A stretch of DNA of 64,000 bases. Origin: Mytilisepta virgata. Lineage: Eukaryota > Mollusca > Bivalvia > Mytilida > Mytilidae. The stretch spans positions 69,176,314 through 69,240,313 of the forward strand of contig CM051521.1 of NCBI GenBank assembly GCA_028015205.1, read 5' to 3'. How positions within the stretch are numbered: position 1 is the stretch's first letter; each line of letters opens with the position of its first letter. Below, piece by piece: positions 24,006-35,226 of the stretch. The notes under the pieces were generated by a model. That model searched no databases. It worked only from the letters and a program-made list of their open reading frames with translations, and was not told where the DNA came from. The translations under genes were made by a program, and so were the position numbers.

Positions 24006-24580
24006 GTATTCAACAAACATTTTTTTATTTCGAAAAAAAAATATAATTGAGAGTAATTGTTGATTCCTGCTAGAGTTTGTCTTGAAGATTGTACAGAATG
24101 TAAACAAACAAAATACAGTCAAACTAGCAAATCCTACAGTACAAATGAACGTACGAAAAATCGAACAGCGTTCCGAAGTCCCCCGCCGCTAGAGCATCAG
24201 AAACCCTTGGACAAGTGAAACATAACAAAATTTTCTCAAAGAGAGAGAATAGAAGGACAAACAATTTGTGGTTATTGCTAAAGTTTTTTACAAGTTAATG
24301 AGTGGTATGAAGACATTTATACAATATGGGTATAGTGTTGAAATCTTATTTTACCATGTGTATTGAGAATTTATACAAATGTACATTTACTCCTTTTCAA
24401 TAAACAGAAATGCTTTGATCAAAAGTATTCCGCCTAACAAACCCTTAAAGACAGTATTTTTCAATTTTATAAGTTTCGATAGGAGTTTATGTATAAAACC
24501 TCCCTTTAGGTCCAAGTGTATAAATATTATTCCAATGCAAGGAGAATATAAATTTTCTAGAACACTTAGATGAACATTTT

Positions 24581-25300
24581 GTCAATTTTCAAAGTTATTA
24601 AGGGGCATAACTCCTACAAAAATATTTCGACATGACTCATCTTCGAACTCCCTTGAGGTATCATTGAGATAAAGCTACTGTATAAATATTATCCAAATCG
24701 GTCAGGAAATAAATTTGCTAGAGCGCTTACATGAAAATTTTGTCAATTTTCTAAGTTATTAAGGGGCATAACTCCTACAAAAATATTTCGACATGACTCA
24801 TCTTCGAACTCCCTTGAGGTATCATTGAGTTAAAGCTACTGTATAAATATCCAAATCGGTCAAGAAATTAATTTACTAGAGCGCTTACATGAAAATTTTG
24901 TCAATTTTCTAAGTTATTAAGGGGCATAACTCCTACAAAAATATTTCGACATGACTCATCTTCGAACTCCCTTGAGGTATCATTGTGTTAAAGCTACTGT
25001 ATAAATATCCAAATCGGTCAAGAAATTAATTTACTAGAGCGCTTACATGAAAATTTTGTCAATTTTCTAAGTTATTAAGGGGCATAACTCCTACAAAAAT
25101 ATTTCGACATGACTCATCTTCTAACTCCCTTGAGGTATCATTGAGTTAAAGCTACTGTATAAATATTATCCAAATCGGTCAAGAAATAAATTTGCTAGAG
25201 CGCTTACAAGGTGGACGGACGGACGGACGGACGGAAGCACGGACGGACAGACGCCCGGCATTACCATATCCCTCGCATCGCGTTGCGGCGGGGGACAATA
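24581..25300 (+). repeat. Tandem array R3a (about 160-bp units) ending in GGAC run and hairpin
   Basis: Four units of 158-161 bp (starting near 24560, 24722, 24879 and 25037) are nearly identical: GAGCGCTTACATGAAAATTT, TTAAGGGGCATAACTCCTAC, TTCGACATGACTCATCTTCG and CTCCCTTGAGGTATCATTGA. The last unit runs into (GGAC)n at 25208-25235, then GACGCCCGGCATTACCATAT, then a hairpin built from CCCTCGCATCGCGTTGCGGCGGG, ending about 25300. The high identity between units suggests recent amplification. Confidence 0.85.
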
Positions 25301-25740
25301 AACAAATATCATCCGCACTAAATTCGCAACAGAAATTAACATGATTAAAGAAAATCACCACAAGGATATGACAACCCTTCGAGCTTTCTTGTCACCAACA
25401 CTTTCTGTTATTAAATCATAATGTTACTTCGCATGACATAAAAGTAATTTACATTAAAGGTGTCTGTTCTTTTATTACACTTAAATATAATTACTGTACA
25501 CCTTATAACCTGTCAACAATTTCCAAAGTTCTATATCGAGGTCATTTACCAATGCCGATCAATCAGGCGTTTTATCGTAATAAATACGTTACTGTAGTGA
25601 ATTTGCATTTCACCCTCCCTCCTTATTTCATATTTCATGAAGTTCATTTACTTTTGCCCTTAGTATAAGTGTTTCATAAGATTTCATCATTCATATTCCA
25701 GCTCAGCTAAATTTAGTAGGTAAATGAGTTTTTCAGGGTC

Positions 25741-26600
25741 GACCCAAGTAGCACAAAACATTTTCATGATATTTTGAAAAGGTCATATAAATGCTTTTTA
25801 ATAATGTTATCAAAATAATATTTTTAGGATGTCATGTAAATATTTTTTGGGATAATCTTTATAATGTTCTCTTGAAACATTGATCGGAAACGTTTCAAAA
25901 ATATTTTAAAAACGTTTCAAATAAATATTACTATATCACTTTATAAGAACATCTTATTTCAATGTTTTAAAAATATTTTTAAAATTTTTTCCTAGTTTTA
26001 ACATGATATTTTAAGAATATCAATAAAATGTTAGAGAAAAGGGTTTTTATATAACATTTTCTATACATGAAATAAACATTCTGTAAAATCATTTTTCAAA
26101 AATGTCTGAAAAACATCTTTTTCAAAATGTATAATAAATATCATGAAGAAATATTTTTGAAAAATGTCTTTGAAACATTATGTTTCATGTTATGGTAACA
26201 TTTCTATAAAATATTCTGATAGAAATATTTTTAAAATGTGAAAATAAATTGCTGTAAAAATATTTTCCCAAACATTCTAAAAACATTTTGGAAATATATT
26301 TCTTTAATGTTTATGATAAATATTATTGATTCACGCTTTAAGAATATTTCATTTAAAATGTTATTAAAATATTTTCATGATATTTTTCAAATATTAATAT
26401 AATATTTCAAAAAATATTTTTTATTTAAAGTTTTTTATATGTGAAATAAACATTCTGGTAAAATATTTTTTAAATTCGGAAATAGATTATAATTTATTGC
26501 AAAAATATTTTTTGCAAAACTTTTCAGAACATTTTTGAAAAATATTCTCTGGATATCAGATAAAAATAGTTTATCATAACGTTAAGATAATGTTTTTAAA
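25741..26600. repeat. AT-rich arm of degenerate AAACATTTT/AAAATATTTT motifs (left)
   Basis: Starting with CCCAAGTAGCACAAAACATT, about 850 bases consist almost entirely of variants of AACATTTTTAAAATATTTT, ATGTTTTAAAAATATTTT and TGATATTTT in both orientations. The right arm at 29090-29965 has the same words and ends, in reverse complement, CCCCAGGTAACATAATGATG. The outer ends are therefore similar in inverted orientation. The arms flank a segment with good splice signals (26800-28966). The class is unknown to me; an element with long subterminal arrays is the simplest reading. Confidence 0.6.
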
Positions 26601-26799
26601 ACATTGTTTATGTCTGTGTGCAAAATTATATCCATTGCCATGTTAAATCGATTTGGTGTACAATAACACTTTTTTTTAAATATCTGACCTTGGCGTGTCG
26701 GTGTAAATGTTTGGGTTTTCGGTTTTCGGTTTTAAAATGCAACTGGTTCCAGATTGTTGTACCAGCTTGCAAACAATCGACAATATTCATTGGAAACCA

Positions 26800-28966
26800 G
26801 TGACAGGAAGTGTATTTCCGCGGTTTGAAACAAAGAAATTTGAAGTTGAAGACGACGCCTAATTTCTACAAGTATCAGTATATCAGTCGTGTTTATTATC
26901 TTCTGGTGATAACATTAGGTAAGAAAATAAGTTAAGATAATGAACTCTTTCTGTACACATCGCTTTCTGTGTGTTATTTATTCACTCGACGGTCATGACC
27001 AATGACAGTCGATGAAATTATATCAACAACTTGAACAGTGACAGAGTGGACACCTTTTGGCCATATATAATAAAACAGGAAACAAAACTACCTGTACAGT
27101 AAATGTAGAGTTGATTGGACTCTGTTTAAACTAAATTTTATTTTGTCGAGGTGTGAAAAGAATGGGGGGGGGGGGGGGGGGGGGGTGGGGGTTGTTATTA
27201 TTGAACTGTTATATTATTCTAGGTCAGTTAGAGTATTCCAATGTCTATTCATTGAGTTTTCTTACACACCAATAGTATCCTCACTTTCGGGTTTTTTTTT
27301 CTCTTTTCATTTAAAAACAAATAGGCCTATAAAATAAATCTATATGGCTAAATTGTGTGAAGGTCATCGGCTGTGTGACCCACACACTACGGCACGTATT
27401 TTGTTGATGAAAATCTCTGGAGATTATTACAATTATTCACATTTCAAATAACATTTTGGTATATGTAGAAAATCAACATGGTTCAAAGTCTTTGAAACAA
27501 AACTTGGGGATGTCATACTTTTTTCCGATTGGAGGTAGATATTACATGTGTATGTACATTGTATTTTTGGGGAAGATTTTAATACTTATATTTTCTTTTT
27601 CAGACCAACCATTAACAAGTAGAAGAGTAAGAAATAAATTCACCATTTAGAACAATGGAAAGGAGGTTGATAGCTGTTAGAATAGTACTTGGTAATTTGA
27701 TATTTATTAAATATTTGTAAAATAAAAGCTTAAGGCAATCTTACATGTTATGTTAGAAAACTTTGTTTTATTTTTTTAAATTATTTTACACGGAAGAAAT
27801 TTTAGACATAAAATGCTTACTGCAGGGGAAAAAATTTGTTGGGGTCCAAAGGATAAAATATTAGAATACAGACAGGAATTATTTGCCAGCTGATTGTTGT
27901 GCTTAAGTTTTAAAACTTCAAAGTATTTACAGTGAAACTTGACTGTGGAAGTGTCAGAGAACTGTAACTTATCCAGTGCTTCAGCTCATTTATATTCAGT
28001 CGTACATGTACATACATAATTGAATGCATTTTGATCGTCAACATAAATCATTTAATAATCATTTTCAGTCATAAAAAGTGTGAAAATAATTTACATTTGA
28101 CTGTTTTATGAATACTGGTACCTTTGTACTGTGTAATGTTGGGAAAAAAAATCACCTGATTTTTTAATAATGAAAATTGCTTTTATCCTATTTTCAGATA
28201 ATGCTTTATGATACAAATTAATTTGAAGAAGACCCAGTGTCTATTGCAAGATCAACCAGATGAACAGAAAGAAAATGAATTTGTTGTGCATAATACTGGA
28301 AAGTGTTTTTGTGTAAGTTGATTTTAACAAAATTTTTATTTCAACTGAACATATCATTTAGCATTAGTGTGTGAATTATACATATAGTTTTGTCTCCTCC
28401 TATCTGAAGTTTTGGACAGTTATGGTGTATATGGAGGCCTGTTTCATATTTAAAATCAGGCCATCAACCAAGTTGTCTTTCTTGAAGCTTCATAAAATTA
28501 ATCCTTAAGTAGTCATCATTCAGAATGAAATTTATTTGATATAACCCCACCCAGTTGAGCAGTACAGGCTTTGAAATCCTCATTTCTGTCAAAGTCTGAT
28601 ATCTCTGGAGTTGTTTGAACTGTCTTATAGATTTTTTTAGTTTGACAATAAATTTTAATTTTGTATTGCCTGCTTATCAATGTAGACATGTACATGTAGT
28701 AATCTCACATTTTTGTGATCATAGGTCATAACAATTTCTAAGCATATAATGCATTTGTATTTTTATTTTAAAAAGTTTTCAATTTAATTTTTGCAGATGC
28801 AGACAGGAAGTAAAAGAAACGAACAAGACAGCAGTTGAAGGAGGATGTATAAAATTATGAAATTTTTCTGAAATATTGATGAGACTAAATTGTAAATACA
28901 GATTTGTAAAATTTGTTTGAATTTCAATTTGAACAGAAAAAATAAATGTTAAATCTAAATATCTTT
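26800..28966 (+). ncRNA. Candidate four-exon polyadenylated transcript between the AT-rich arms
   Basis: The plus strand shows a chain of plausible exons. Exon 1 ends at 26918 (ATTAG|GTAAGA; 5' end uncertain, about 26800). Exon 2 is 27604-27691 (TTTCTTTTTCAG acceptor, CTTG|GTAATT donor, the weakest). Exon 3 is 28198-28312 (CCTATTTTCAG acceptor, TTGT|GTAAGT donor). Exon 4 starts 28797 after TTTAATTTTTGCAG and has AATAAA at 28941. The exons are less T-rich than the introns. No long frame crosses the joins; the best is 48 codons from exon 3 to exon 4. It lies antisense within a choline-transporter intron. It could be a long non-coding RNA, a gene carried by the flanking element, or chance. Existence is inferred from splice and poly(A) signals alone. 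Confidence 0.45.
28208..28838 (+). CDS. Possible 48-residue spliced microprotein (unrecognised)
   Basis: If exon 3 (to 28312) is joined to exon 4 (from 28797), an ATG at 28208 opens a frame of 35 codons in exon 3 and 13 more plus TGA (28836-28838) in exon 4. The product is hydrophilic, begins MIQINLKKTQCLLQ and ends KRNEQDSS, with three Cys in a CLLQ/KCFC pattern and no hydrophobic segment. An in-frame stop lies just upstream of the ATG. I recognise no family. At this length a chance frame is quite possible. Confidence 0.25.
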
Positions 28967-29089
28967 CATTTCATTTATATCCCATGGTAAAATGTAGCTG
29001 TTTGAATTTGTTTACATTACGTTACAATATATCAATGAGAGAAAATCATTTGCAGAAAGTTGGGAAATGAGACAGATTCTTTCCGAATA

Positions 29090-29965
29090 ATATAAACGTT
29101 ACAGTCTGACAGGAACATTGTAGAACATTTTATTTGAAATGTCCAAATGGTCAGCTGCACACTCAAAGGGTATCTTAAAATGTAGGGAAGATATTTTTCA
29201 AACTTTTATGTAATAATGTTTATGATATTAAAAAAACATTGGACTGATGTTTTGAAGTATGAAAATATAATAAAAATATTTTCAGAATGTTATGGAAACA
29301 TTTTTACAACATTTTAAAAATATTTTGCTGTGCTGAAGGGAGAAATATTTTCAGGATATTTATTAAATGTTTTGGATTTTTTTATGACAAATATTTAAAT
29401 GATATCAAAATAACATTGACATATAAATATTCTAAGAACATTTTACTGATGTTTTAAAGTACAGAAAATGTTTTTAAAATGTCATAAAAATGTTACTAAA
29501 TGTTTTAACAATATTTTTAGAACATTTTTCATAAAATGTTATTTAAAAGTTTCTAGAAAATGTTTTTCAGATGTTTATTGAAAAATTAAGACAAATGTTT
29601 ACATGATATAATAAAAATATTCACATTTTGATATCCTGAAAACATTTAACTGATGTTTTGAAATACAAAAATGTTATTAAAATGTTGTATGAATGTTATC
29701 AAAATTTTTTTCAAATATTTTTAAAACATTTTTCATTCAATGATATTTTAGAAAATGTTTTTATGATATTTATAACACATTTTCAGATGATTATAAAAAA
29801 TATTGTTGCAATGTTTTAAAAATATTTGGAAAAATGTTTTAAAAAACGTTAAACCGCTGTTTACTGCGCCATACATTTTAACATTTTTTTCATATTTTTC
29901 TGCGATATTTTTACAACATTATTGACAACGTTTTAAAAACGTTCTAAAAACATCATTATGTTACC
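29090..29965. repeat. AT-rich arm of degenerate AAACATTTT/AAAATATTTT motifs (right)
   Basis: This is the counterpart of 25741-26600: about 870 bases of AACATTTT, AAAATATTTT, ATGTTATTAAAATGTT and AACGTTTTAAAAACGTT variants, ending ATCATTATGTTACCTGGGG. Read in reverse complement its end resembles the start of the left arm (CCCA(G/A)GTA(A/G)CA). No clear target duplication is seen next to either end. Confidence 0.6.
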
Positions 29966-30149
29966 TGGGGATCATCCTTTGGTCAGAAATTTGGTTAGTG
30001 ATAAACAACAGATGTTTCCTTATCAACTTTCATTTTCCCATGCCCTAGTGTAATTATATCTTTTGCCCTAGTAGCCCTACCAGATTTGCCCTACCTGCCC
30101 TTGTAGTTAGGTATTTCATCAGAAACTTATGTACGATATTTCATTGGTT

Positions 30150-30590
30150 AGGGTTTTATTATTATAATTCGGGCTAATTACTAGTATAAATAGAGCCTGC
30201 GTGGTCATTAACAGTAGTCTGCGGGTTTGACACAATATTCATCACTTGTTATGCGTATCACAAATCATTGTTAAATTGTGTTTGAAGTATTACATGGTTT
30301 TTTTTTTAATAATAATAGTGAAATTTATCATCGACTTCGAGTTTCTTTAGTTATACACTACTCAAGGACCCATATAATTTTATGTGACCAGGATTTCCCT
30401 AAACAAGGGAAATCAGTAAAGTGCATCATTGGTGTCTGTCGTTTCGAGGTGTTATTGACATCCGTCGTCTGTTTGTCTTTTAAGCATTGGAGACCCAGCA
30501 TTTACCATCTCGACACACCCTGCAGCTCACGTTTTCGTCACATTGGTGCATGGCAGCAGTGGGATTTTTCTTTTCATTCACAGGAATGTT
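30150..30590 (+). mobile_element. Possible LTR-retrotransposon 5' end (promoter to primer-binding site)
   Basis: TATAAATAGAGCC at about 30184 looks like a TATA box. It is followed by a T/A-rich R-U5-like stretch and, near 30541, CATTGGTGCATGGCAGCAGT + GGGATTT. A TTGG(TG) start followed by GGCAGCAGTGGGAT is typical of the primer-binding region just 3' of the LTR in animal Ty3/gypsy elements. The LTR's own start was not located and no gag follows; the sequence runs straight into a hairpin and R2 sequence. Confidence 0.4.
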
Positions 30591-30683
30591 ATTTTCACCT
30601 TCAGCACCCTGTCGAATTCCCCAATCTAAGTGAATTTGAAACAGGTGCTGAAGATGAAAATAACATTCCTGTGAATGAAAATC
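30571..30683. repeat. Long hairpin, about 41-bp stem
   Basis: The left stem at 30571-30612 (TTTTCATTCACAGGAATGTT, then ATTTTCACCTTCAGCACC) pairs with the right stem at 30641-30683 with one mismatch and a one-base bulge; the loop is 28 bases. Such near-perfect pairing in decayed surroundings implies recent origin or constraint. It ends 19 bases before an R2 start. Confidence 0.85.
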
Positions 30684-30701
30684 ATGAAGAAAACAATGAG
30701 A

Positions 30702-31240
30702 ATAAAATGCTCCGCTGGGCGCAGCTTGACACGACCGCAGAGGTCATACCCTGAAGAGTTGGGGCAAAACGGGACCAAAAATTAAGAATCTAAATACACG
30801 GTTAGATTCGGCATATCAAAGAACCCCAATAGTTCAATTTTTGATGATTAAATTTTTGATGAAATCAAATAAAGTTTAATTTTGGACCCTTTAAACCTCA
30901 ATGTGGACCAATTTGATAACCGGGCCCAAAAATCAATTTCTTGCTATTGTGCAATCGAAGATTTCTTGCTTTTGCGCAATACTGTGCAATTGAATATTTC
31001 TTGCTATTGTGCAATACTGTGCAATTGAAAATTTCTTGCTATTGCACAATACTTATTATAATAATTTACACATCCTGTTTGGTGTGTATCTCTTGCCTTA
31101 TCATTATTATTTGCTTTTATATATAAATCAGAAATTTAATAATAAAGTTTTTGGCAAATTTCCAATATACATAATTTAAAAGCAGTTTAGGTGAGATAAA
31201 CAAAAAAGCTTTGGAGATAAATGCAAAAATATTAAAATTT
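30702..31240 (+). repeat. Repeat family R2, partial copy
   Basis: It begins ATAAAATGCTCCGCTGGGCG and the CGACCGCAGAGGTC block, jumps directly to CGGGACCAAAAATTAAGAAT and the GGTTAGATTCGGCATATC module, then to TTGCTATTGTGCAAT repeats (30940-31050) and the TTTTTGGCAAATTTCCAATA module. The 3' part with the GAC run and terminal hairpin is absent. The internal junctions differ from copies a and c, showing module loss. Confidence 0.75.
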
Positions 31241-32100
31241 TGAAAATTTGACAAAAAAAGGGCAATAACTCCTAAATGGGTTTTGGGATTTCCTTTAAAA
31301 TTTCAGGGTATGTAGATCTCAACATGGCAAACATTTTTCAAATTTACATTTCACTTCTATCTCAAATAGTTTTGGAGATAAACGACGAAAAATGTTAAAT
31401 TTTGAAAATTTGACGAAAAAAGGGCAATAACTCATAAATGGGTTTTGGGATTTCCTTCAAAATTTCAGGTTAGGTAGATCTTGCCATGCTGATCAATTTT
31501 ATCCCATGTCAGAATTTTGATATCTGTAACGGTTTTTAAGTTATAAGCCAAACACAACACATGCACCCCTATATTCTATTTTTAGCTACGACAGCCATGT
31601 TTTATGTCAGATCAAAATAAATTGAGGCACGTTTGTAGAGGACATGTCATAGATCATTCCTATTAAGTTTCAAACCAATCGGCACAGCGGTTTCAGAGGA
31701 GAAGATTTTTGAATGAAAAGTTTACGACGGACGGACGGACGGACGACGGACGCAAAGTGATGGCAAAAAAAAAAAGGTAAAGGTAAGTTTTATTTAACGT
31801 CGGTGTGTACAAGTCAACAATCAACATAAGCTCTGTAGAGCTTTTTACCGACGGCGAGATTTACGACCGTTTGGTAGATATGGTGTTCTCGCATGGTCGC
31901 CAGGTTTGTGGGGGAGGAAAGCCCGATATTCCAGGCTGGAAAATCGGTGAAACCCCGAGCTAAGGTAGGTGCCTGGAAACCTTGACACATGTGAGGTTCG
32001 AACCTACAGTGGTGTCGACCTCGTGGTTTAAAGGCCAGCGCCTTAACCACTCGGCCACCTTGCTCCCTAAAAGCCAGGTGAACTAAAAAGAAACATAGAA
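31200..32100 (+). repeat. R1-related repeat with two 147-bp units and a SINE inserted at its 3' end
   Basis: Two units (about 31205-31350 and 31370-31500) share TTTTGGAGATAAA, TTTTGAAAATTTGACAAAAA, AAGGGCAATAACTC and TGGGTTTTGGGATTTCCTT. The R1-type 3' part follows: CCCCTATATTCTATTTTTAG, GACAGCCATG, GGTTTCAGAGGAGAAGATTT, and ACGGACGGACGGACGGACGA at 31726-31750. The usual terminal hairpin is split by the SINE, with its remains at 32068-32095 (TAAAAGCCAGGTGAACTAAAAA). Confidence 0.7.
31765..32067 (-). mobile_element. tRNA-derived SINE
   Basis: On the minus strand the element starts GGGAGCAAGG + TGGCCGAGTGGTTAAGG (A box, 32041-32057), followed by AGGTTCGAACCT (B box, 31994-32005), spaced as in a Leu/Ser-type tRNA with a long variable arm. 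A tRNA-unrelated body follows (AACACCATATCTACCAAACG, CGCCGTCGGTAAAAAGC). The 3' end is GACGTTAAATAAAACTTACC + TTTACC and a T-run, the tail form of mollusc SINEs. About 300 bp in length fits a full copy. A possible AAAA duplication is too simple to prove. Confidence 0.88.
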
Positions 32101-32104
32101 TAAT

Positions 32105-32255
32105 AATATGTCACCACGTGATTACGTTCGGGGTGACATAATAATAATAAGAAACGGGACAATAACAATAAGTCCCCAAAGTTTTGGCGACTTAATAAGA
32201 AACAGGGCAAAAACAAGAAGTCTCCAAACTTTGTTTGGGAGACTTAATTAATACC
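32105..32255. repeat. Three short hairpins in a row
   Basis: GTCACCACGTGATTACGTTC + GGGGTGAC (about 32110-32138), AAGTCCCCAAAG-TTTTGGCGACTT (about 32170-32195) and AAGTCTCCAAAC-TTT-GTTTGGGAGACTT (about 32218-32247) follow each other, linked by AATAATAAGAAACGGGACAA-type spacers. The third is a perfect 12-bp stem. Confidence 0.6.
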
Positions 32256-33295
32256 ACTATTTTCATATACCTTATTTGAATAATATATTACCAGGTGTTT
32301 GATTGTACCAAGTGTACTGTACTAGTAAGTAGAATAGACAGTTTAGTAGTGGCTTGAAGACGAAACAAATCTATATTTGTAAGGTGTTTTGTGAAGTTTC
32401 GGAAGCCATTACATAGTTGGAACTTTCATGTTATTCGGTTGTGCTTGTAAAGAGGTAGCAATAAGTTTATGTGTGATAACGATGTCATTTTCCGAAAATT
32501 GAGTCAGTTGGAACATAGGTGAATTTGTGATTTCCTTTTGCAGAACCTCAATATAAAATTTACGTCAAACAATAACAATATTATTGGCAGCCTTATCAAC
32601 TGGAACAAAAACAAATTCCTTTCCGAGTTCTTTTAGCTTATGCAGTTATGTTTGCTACGAGAAATAGGGCTATTATGGTTGTTGTTAGGAGTAAAATGTT
32701 CTTTAAAATGTTGAATACGAATATCAGCTATTTTCATTAAAAAAAAATGAGGTGCAAAATGGTATTATATGGTTAAGAATCTGAGAAAGCTTCATTAAAT
32801 TATGATAAGTGCTTTAGGATGAGTTGCAGATACAAAATAGATAGTCGGACGGAAGAAATCTGTGTTTTGGAAGTCCTTTATTTTGGAAAAAGAAACCTTA
32901 AAAATTATTTCGACCATTAACAAAATAGGAGGTGAACAATGGCATTATATAGTTAAGAATCTGAGAAAGTTTCATTAAATTATGATAAGTGGTTAAGGAA
33001 GAATTGTGGATACAAAATGGATACCACCCCCTCCTTTCCAAAAATGATTTTGATTTGAATTTGGCCATAATCCCCATATAAAGCACTCGCAAAGATCATG
33101 TTTTGGAAAAAGAAACCCCAAAAATCAATTTGACCAAAAAAAAAAAAAAAGAATAGGAGGTGCACAATGGCATTGTATAGTTAAGAATCTGAGAAAGTTT
33201 CATTAAATTATAGTATGTGGTTTAGGAGGAGTTGTGGATACAAAAGTGGAACATATTGTTGCTGGACAGACGGACAGATTGGGGTATAATATTGA
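32256..33295 (+). repeat. Tandem array of about 200-240-bp units ending in a GGAC-type run
   Basis: From about 32735 three units share AAAATAGGAGGTGCACAATG, GGCATTATATAGTTAAGAAT, CTGAGAAAGTTTCATTAAAT and AGTTGTGGATACAAAATGG. The last ends GGACAGACGGACAGATTGGG + GTATAATA near 33290. The related segment 41250-41535 has the same end. The part 32256-32735 is AT-rich intron in which I see nothing. Confidence 0.65.
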
Positions 33296-33634
33296 ATCCA
33301 CAGTACTAAATTCTGTTTCTGGCATAATGACCCAAACACTAAAATCTAATGGAGTCACTCAAGCATGAAATAAAGGTCATGTGGACATATATGTTGGTGA
33401 TTTGTATTGAACTAAAGAAGATGATTGTAGTTGTAAAATATCATTGATAAAAATATATCATCACAGGTTTTTTTTTAGAAATAGACAAAAATGCAAAAAT
33501 CTAATCAAAGTCATTCTACCATAATATTTAGGTCAGTGACTCAAACAAAGCTGAGCTGTGTTGTACTATATAAGATGACTGTAATGTGAAATATCATTGA
33601 TACTTTACCATATGTTCTTTTATAATAAAACTAA

Positions 33635-35226
33635 ATAAAATGCTCCGCTGGGCACAGCTTGACACGACCGCAGAGGTCGAACCCTGAACAGTTGGGGCAA
33701 GTATGGACACAACATTTAAGCTTGATACAGCACTGAATTTGGATTGTGAATAAATATTTGACACAGCATAGGTTTCTGACACAGAATTAATGTGGTCTAA
33801 GAACTTAAAAATTTTTAATTTACCTATTCAAACCATATCAGTATTATTTGCTTTTATATATAAATCAGAAATAACCAATTTAAAATGGAAAATTTTAAAG
33901 AAGTTTAATTTTGGACCCTTTGGACCTTAATGTAGACCAATTTGAAAACGGGACCAAAAATTAAGAATCTAAATACACGGTTAGATTCGGCATATCAAAG
34001 AACCCCAAAAGTTCAATTTTTGATGATTCAATTTTTGATGAAATCAAATAAAGTTCAATTTTGGACCCTTTAAACCTCAATGTGGACCAATTTGATAACC
34101 GGACCCAAATATCAATTTCTTGCTATTGCGCAATACTGTGCAATTGAAGATTTCTTGCTATTGCACAATACTGTGCAATTGAAGATTTCTTGCTATCGCA
34201 CAATACTGTGCAATTTGTGCAATTGAAGATTTCTTGCTATTGCGCAATACTGTGCAATTGAAAATTTCTTGCTATTGCACAATACTTATTATAATAATTT
34301 ACACATCCTGTTTGGTGTGTATCTCTGGCCTTATCATTATTATTTGCTTTTATATATAAATCAGAAATTTAATAATAAATTTTTTGGCAAATTTCAAATA
34401 TACAAATCAAATAAAGTTCAATTTTTGACCCTCTAAACCGCAATGTGGACCAATTTGTTAACCGGGCCAAATATCAAAAATCTAAATACATGGTTAGATT
34501 CAGCATATCGAAGAACCCCATATATTCAATTTTTGTTGAAATCAAACAAAGTTTAATTTTGGACCCCGATTTGGACCAACTTGAAAACTGGGCCCATAAT
34601 AAAAAAACTAAGTACATGTTTAGATTCAGCATATCAAAGAACCCCAATAGTTCAATTTTCGATGAAATCAAACAAAGTTTAATTTTGGACCCTTTTGGCC
34701 CCTAATTCCTAAACTGTTGGGACCAAAACTCCCAAAATCAATCCCAACCTTCCTTTTGTGGTCATAAACCTTGTGTTTAAATTTCATAGATTTCTATTTA
34801 CTTATACTAAAGTTATTGTGCAAAAACCAAGAAAAATGCTTATTTGGGTCCTTTTTTAGCCCCTAATTCCTAAACTGTTGGGACCAAAACTCCCAAAAAC
34901 AATCCCAACCTTCCTTTTGTGGTCATAAACCTTGTGTTAAAATTTCATAGATTTCTATTTACTTATACTAGACTTATTGTGCGAAAACCAAGAAAAATGC
35001 TTATTGGGCCTTTTTTTGGCCCCTAATTCTTAAACTGTTGGGACCAAAACTCCCAAAATCAATCTCAACCTTCCTTTTGTGGTCATAAACCTTGTGTTTA
35101 AATTTCATAGATTTCTATTAACTTATACTAAAGTTATAGTGCGAAAACCAAATGTCTTCGGACGACGACGACGACGCCAACGTCATACCAATATACGACC
35201 GCAAAAATTTTGCGGTCGTATAAAAA
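33635..35226 (+). repeat. Repeat family R2, copy b
   Basis: The start (ATAAAATGCTCCGCTGGGCA, CGACCGCAGAGGTCG) and end (GACGACGACGACGCCAACGT, then the TACGACCGCAAAA...TTTTGCGGTCGTA hairpin and TATAAAAAA) match copy a. Internal differences: the TTGCTATTGCGCAATACTGT module is expanded to five copies of about 37 bp (34115-34290), each with the palindrome ATTGCGCAAT or a variant; the 165-bp AACTGTTGGGACCAAAACTC module occurs three times (34690-35140). Its insertion into the CACTCAAGC array gives both ends. No coding frame is conserved with copy a. Confidence 0.85.

Noticed and set aside
30278..30754. 158-codon frame
   Set aside because: It runs through a retrotransposon-leader-like stretch, both arms of a perfect hairpin and the start of an R2 repeat, so it is a composite of repeats.
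31814..32050. 78-codon minus-strand frame
   Set aside because: It is the body and tRNA-like head of a SINE; the tRNA resemblance is also not a functional tRNA gene because the 3' half does not close a cloverleaf.
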